Shown here in pieces: positions 44,267 through 46,756 of a stretch of DNA of 46,756 bases. Within the stretch, counting starts at the first letter, position 1; each line of letters opens with the position of its first letter. Source of the DNA: an uncultured Christensenellaceae bacterium. Its GTDB lineage: Bacteria; Bacillota; Clostridia; Christensenellales; Pumilibacteraceae. The stretch is from NCBI GenBank assembly GCA_910587805.1, contig CAJUNM010000015.1, positions 1 through 46,756 of the forward strand. The letters run 5' to 3'. The position numbers and the translations under genes were made by a program. Under the pieces are notes generated by a model. The model saw nothing but the letters and a program-made list of their open reading frames with translations. It had not been told where the DNA came from and did no database searches.

Positions 44267-44967
44267 TCTTCTTTCACCTTTTTACCCGCGCCGCCGTAAT
44301 TTTTGACGAGCACCGCCGTCAACGTGATAACAAGATCGACTGCCGCCACCGCCGCGCCGATTATCCCCGTATACAATATGCTCTCGTTTTCGTAGATGAG
44401 ACTTTCTCGGAACAACCCGCCGAACAAATATGCGCAACACACGCGTATGCCCATCACCGTCAATGCGATAAGTATCGCGCTTATAAGCACGAACAGCAAT
44501 ATTCTGCCCGCAGATACTCGGCTCAAGACCTTGCTGTCGAAAGTCTTGTCGTTCGCCTCGTTGAGATTGAGCGAAACGTACGCCGTGTCGTCCGGCAGTT
44601 TGACTACATGTGAATATCCGTTGGCGGGCACGGCTTCTTTAACGTTGAGTATACACTTAACGACGTTGGCGGAATTAAACACGACAATATCGTAATCTGC
44701 GTATTTGGTTCGCCTGTTCATCTTGCAAACGATTGACTTTTCGCCGTCGCGACACGTCAACACATATTGCTTTATGTATTTTTTTACGCGCGGACTCGGC
44801 TCGTAAAGCACGCTCTCGCCGTCGCGATCGACCGTACGCTTTATTCCCCTGTCCGCAGACTTTTTTACCGCGCACTTATTATGCAAAAAGAATTTAGGCA
44901 ACACGAATGCGGCTATCGTCAAAAAAGCGACAATTATCGCGATCAGAGCTATTATCCAAATACCCAT
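44263..44967 (-). CDS. Three-TM membrane protein, first gene of the surface-protein operon
   Basis: I do not recognise this 234-aa protein. Membrane segments lie at the N-terminus (IWIIALIAIIVAFLTIAAF), near residues 153-180 and near 195-220. Between the first two is a soluble domain of about 100 residues (QYVLTCRDGEKSIVCKM ... VVKLPDDTAYVSLNLNEA) that resembles the N-terminal domain of the LRR protein that follows (QYIIIEENGKRYLLVKL ... CKITVTEAEFDG). The ATG at 44967 has GGAG 8 nt upstream and a good promoter lies at 45036-45065. Its stop overlaps the LRR gene start by 4 nt. Confidence 0.7.
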   Translation of the reverse strand: MGIWIIALIAIIVAFLTIAAFVLPKFFLHNKCAVKKSADRGIKRTVDRDGESVLYEPSPRVKKYIKQYVLTCRDGEKSIVCKMNRRTKYADYDIVVFNSANVVKCILNVKEAVPANGYSHVVKLPDDTAYVSLNLNEANDKTFDSKVLSRVSAGRILLFVLISAILIALTVMGIRVCCAYLFGGLFRESLIYENESILYTGIIGAAVAAVDLVITLTAVLVKNYGGAGKKVKEE

Positions 44968-45035
44968 GCGCCACACTCCATTTTATTATCCGCCATACAG
45001 GTCGAACTTCCGCAAAGTTTGAACTCTGTATCTTA

Positions 45036-45065
45036 AGTATACCATATTTCGAGCGCAAATGACAA
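45036..45065 (-). promoter_or_regulatory. Promoter of the 22-kb surface-protein operon
   Basis: TTGTCA (45060-45065), an 18-nt spacer and TATACT (45036-45041) with extended TGG on the minus strand. No terminator or further strong promoter was seen between the six operon genes. Confidence 0.75.
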
Positions 45066-45150
45066 GCGTATTGCGTTTGATTTGCACCTATTTTGAAATT
45101 TATGTGATTTTTATCACAATAATTTCCGTTGCAAGCCAATCGCGCGCTAC

Positions 45151-45179
45151 TTGACTTTTATCGCACGATATACTATAAT
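45151..45179 (+). promoter_or_regulatory. Promoter of the membrane protein gene at 45187 (leaderless)
   Basis: TTGACT (45151-45156), a 17-nt spacer and TATAAT (45174-45179). The ATG follows after 7 nt with no Shine-Dalgarno, so the transcript probably begins at the start codon. It is divergent from the operon promoter. Confidence 0.8.
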
Positions 45180-45186
45180 TATCGGT

Positions 45187-46539
45187 ATGGAACGAAAAAA
45201 GCAGATCGACATATCGCTTAAAGTTTTAACGGGCGCTTCGCTCGCCGTCGCGTTGATGTTGACGTTTACCGTTTCCGATTATTATATTTTCAACCGCATA
45301 TCCGAATTCGGATTTTTCTTTTGCCTGAGCCAATGGGTGAAAAAAGCCGGCCTGCTGCTTTTGCCGCTTGCGGTATATTACGGCAAAAAAAGCTGCGCCG
45401 ATATAGCAAAGTGCGTGCTGCCGCCGTTCGTGATACTGTCGTGCTGCATTTTCGGCGGATTTTTCGATATAACCAAACCCGCGCTCACCCCGCAACAGGA
45501 AATATACAACCTGATCAATCTGTTTATACCCAAAGCCGCCAACATAACTATGTTCTTTTTGCATAACGCGCTTACGCTGGCGGTTTGCGCGCTCTTATTT
45601 GCGCGCGATTATAAGATTGCGCCGCGAAGTTTTTTGTACCTCGCGCCCGCAATGCTTTTGACAGTTCCGCTCAATATATTCGAGAACTTCTTTGATATTT
45701 CAGAAATACCGCAAAATTCGTTCTTGCGGTTCAAAAACTTCTCCGTTTGGCACTTCGCCGCGCTCGCCGCGCTCGTCGGCGTCACCGTAGGCGCGTACTA
45801 TTTCCTACGCGGCAAGAACGAAAAAAACAAAGACTCATTTCTCGGCGCGATAGCTATCGCCTTGCTTATACAATACCACAGTAAAGACAGTATGCTGCTC
45901 GGCGACGGCTACAACGTATACGATACCATCACCGCCGTAGTTCCGCTTTTTATATGTAATATCGGCGTGTATATAGCGAGCGTCTCCGTGTTCGCAAAGA
46001 ACAAAATATTATACGCAATCTCGTTCTTTGTGCACGCGGCGGGCGCAGTATCGGTATTCGTATATTTCGGCAGAGACGATATGTCCAACTTCGGAATATT
46101 TTGCAGTTATTCGTTCTTGTACTTTTGCATAACGCACGTCGGTTTGTTCGTACTTTCCGTCATGCCTACCGCGCTCGGCAGATATAAATTCAAGTATCGC
46201 GACTGCTTGATCCCGCTCGGCTATTATTTCGGCGTGATAATCATCGCCGCCGTATCGAGCGCGCTCGTGACCTCGGCTGCCGAAACGTGGCATACGCCGA
46301 GCGGCGTATATCTCGACACGCCCGTGCTCCCCAATTACGCATTTACACAGCTCAATCCGTTCCCGTTTACCGTTCCGCCCGTGTGGACAATAACCGTTTG
46401 GAACTACGATTTGAATTGCATATACTTACTCGGACTGTACGCCGTATACGTTGCGATATTCTTTGCGTTCAACGGATTTTACTACGCCTTCCTCGCAGTA
46501 CGCAAAAAGATCCTTGCAAAAAAGACGGCACAAATATAA
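45187..46539 (+). CDS. Polytopic membrane protein of unknown function
   Basis: A 450-aa protein with about ten to twelve predicted membrane segments spread over its whole length and short connecting loops (for example MFFLHNALTLAVCALLFA and LFICNIGVYIASVSVFA). I see no transporter or enzyme signature. The one longer external-looking stretch (about 365-415, ETWHTPSGVYLDTPVLPNY) is rich in Pro and aromatic residues. I use the ATG at 45187, as the frame to 45151 overlaps the -35 box. It lies next to the surface-protein operon in the opposite direction; a link is possible but not shown. Confidence 0.75.
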   Translation: MERKKQIDISLKVLTGASLAVALMLTFTVSDYYIFNRISEFGFFFCLSQWVKKAGLLLLPLAVYYGKKSCADIAKCVLPPFVILSCCIFGGFFDITKPALTPQQEIYNLINLFIPKAANITMFFLHNALTLAVCALLFARDYKIAPRSFLYLAPAMLLTVPLNIFENFFDISEIPQNSFLRFKNFSVWHFAALAALVGVTVGAYYFLRGKNEKNKDSFLGAIAIALLIQYHSKDSMLLGDGYNVYDTITAVVPLFICNIGVYIASVSVFAKNKILYAISFFVHAAGAVSVFVYFGRDDMSNFGIFCSYSFLYFCITHVGLFVLSVMPTALGRYKFKYRDCLIPLGYYFGVIIIAAVSSALVTSAAETWHTPSGVYLDTPVLPNYAFTQLNPFPFTVPPVWTITVWNYDLNCIYLLGLYAVYVAIFFAFNGFYYAFLAVRKKILAKKTAQI

Positions 46540-46617
46540 TTTCCCAAATTGCGATATATATTATTTAATGACTTTTTATATGAGTAAAAAACTTTCGGAA
46601 ATAACGCTTAAATAATT

Positions 46618-46728
46618 TTGGCAGTTATTCCCGATCTTTCCGACGGAGCATACCGAAAACGTCTCGGACTGCTCAACCCCGAAGGCGATACGGACATTTC
46701 GCAAATAACGGTGATTGTCGGTCCGTAG
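46618..46728 (+). other. Unassigned short open frame near the window end
   Basis: An open frame runs from a TTG at 46618 to TAG at 46728 (36 residues, AVIPDLSDGAYRKRLG ... TVIVGP). It has no ATG or Shine-Dalgarno and may be a remnant of the end of a gene. The last 217 bases hold nothing else I can name. Confidence 0.2.
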
Positions 46729-46756
46729 TCCCATAGATCGCCTTTTACTACCGACT

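Noticed and set aside
1..46756. rRNA, tRNA genes, prophage or complete IS element
   Set aside because: No tRNA-like cloverleaf or rRNA segment, no phage structural genes and no transposase frame could be found on either strand.

Overview
The window looks like chromosomal DNA from an anaerobic, probably gut-associated member of the Bacillota (Clostridia). This is inferred from a flavodiiron protein, BspA-type leucine-rich repeat (LRR_5) and MBG/YDG-repeat surface proteins, an RHS remnant, strong Shine-Dalgarno sites on many genes, and housekeeping genes of Clostridial type. No rRNA, tRNA, CRISPR array or prophage was seen. The exact lineage cannot be named from sequence alone.

Layout. (1) 1-6500, minus strand: HtrA-like protease, HelD/UvrD-like helicase, then a Na/Pi cotransporter and a ribokinase-like sugar kinase as a coupled pair. 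(2) 6600-11600, plus strand: membrane M48 metalloprotease, a doubtful dehydrogenase-fold protein, a 21-codon leader ORF with its own promoter, and a flavodiiron protein. (3) 11600-19120: a SANT/Myb-like protein, an unknown protein, a three-gene nuclease cassette (Cas4-like nuclease fused to a DUF2779 exonuclease, McrB, McrC), a frameshifted RHS remnant and a small membrane protein. (4) 19158-22563: proA, proB and a ZIP metal transporter whose leader carries 3.6 copies of an 85-bp tandem repeat. (5) 22592-44976: one 22-kb minus-strand operon. (6) 45187-46756: a polytopic membrane protein on the plus strand and an unassigned tail.

The operon at 22592-44967 is the most unusual part. In transcription order it encodes a three-TM membrane protein, a giant membrane-anchored LRR_5 protein (broken here by one frameshift at about 41005), a cytosolic GH3-like protein, a membrane-anchored McrB/MoxR-type AAA+ ATPase, and two giant membrane-anchored transglutaminase proteins made mostly of MBG repeats. 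The GH3 protein has lost its catalytic motifs and carries a C-terminal region that aligns with the neighbouring AAA+ ATPase but lacks the P-loop. I infer a cell-envelope system in which a cytosolic ATPase/pseudo-ATPase pair acts with very large extracellular repeat proteins and transglutaminase-like domains. Its function is unknown.

Transcription signals are clear. Several promoters match TTGACA-17-TATAAT closely. At least three genes (helicase, 8866, 45187) have a -10 box only 7-8 nt before ATG and no Shine-Dalgarno, which predicts leaderless mRNAs beside ordinary SD-led genes.
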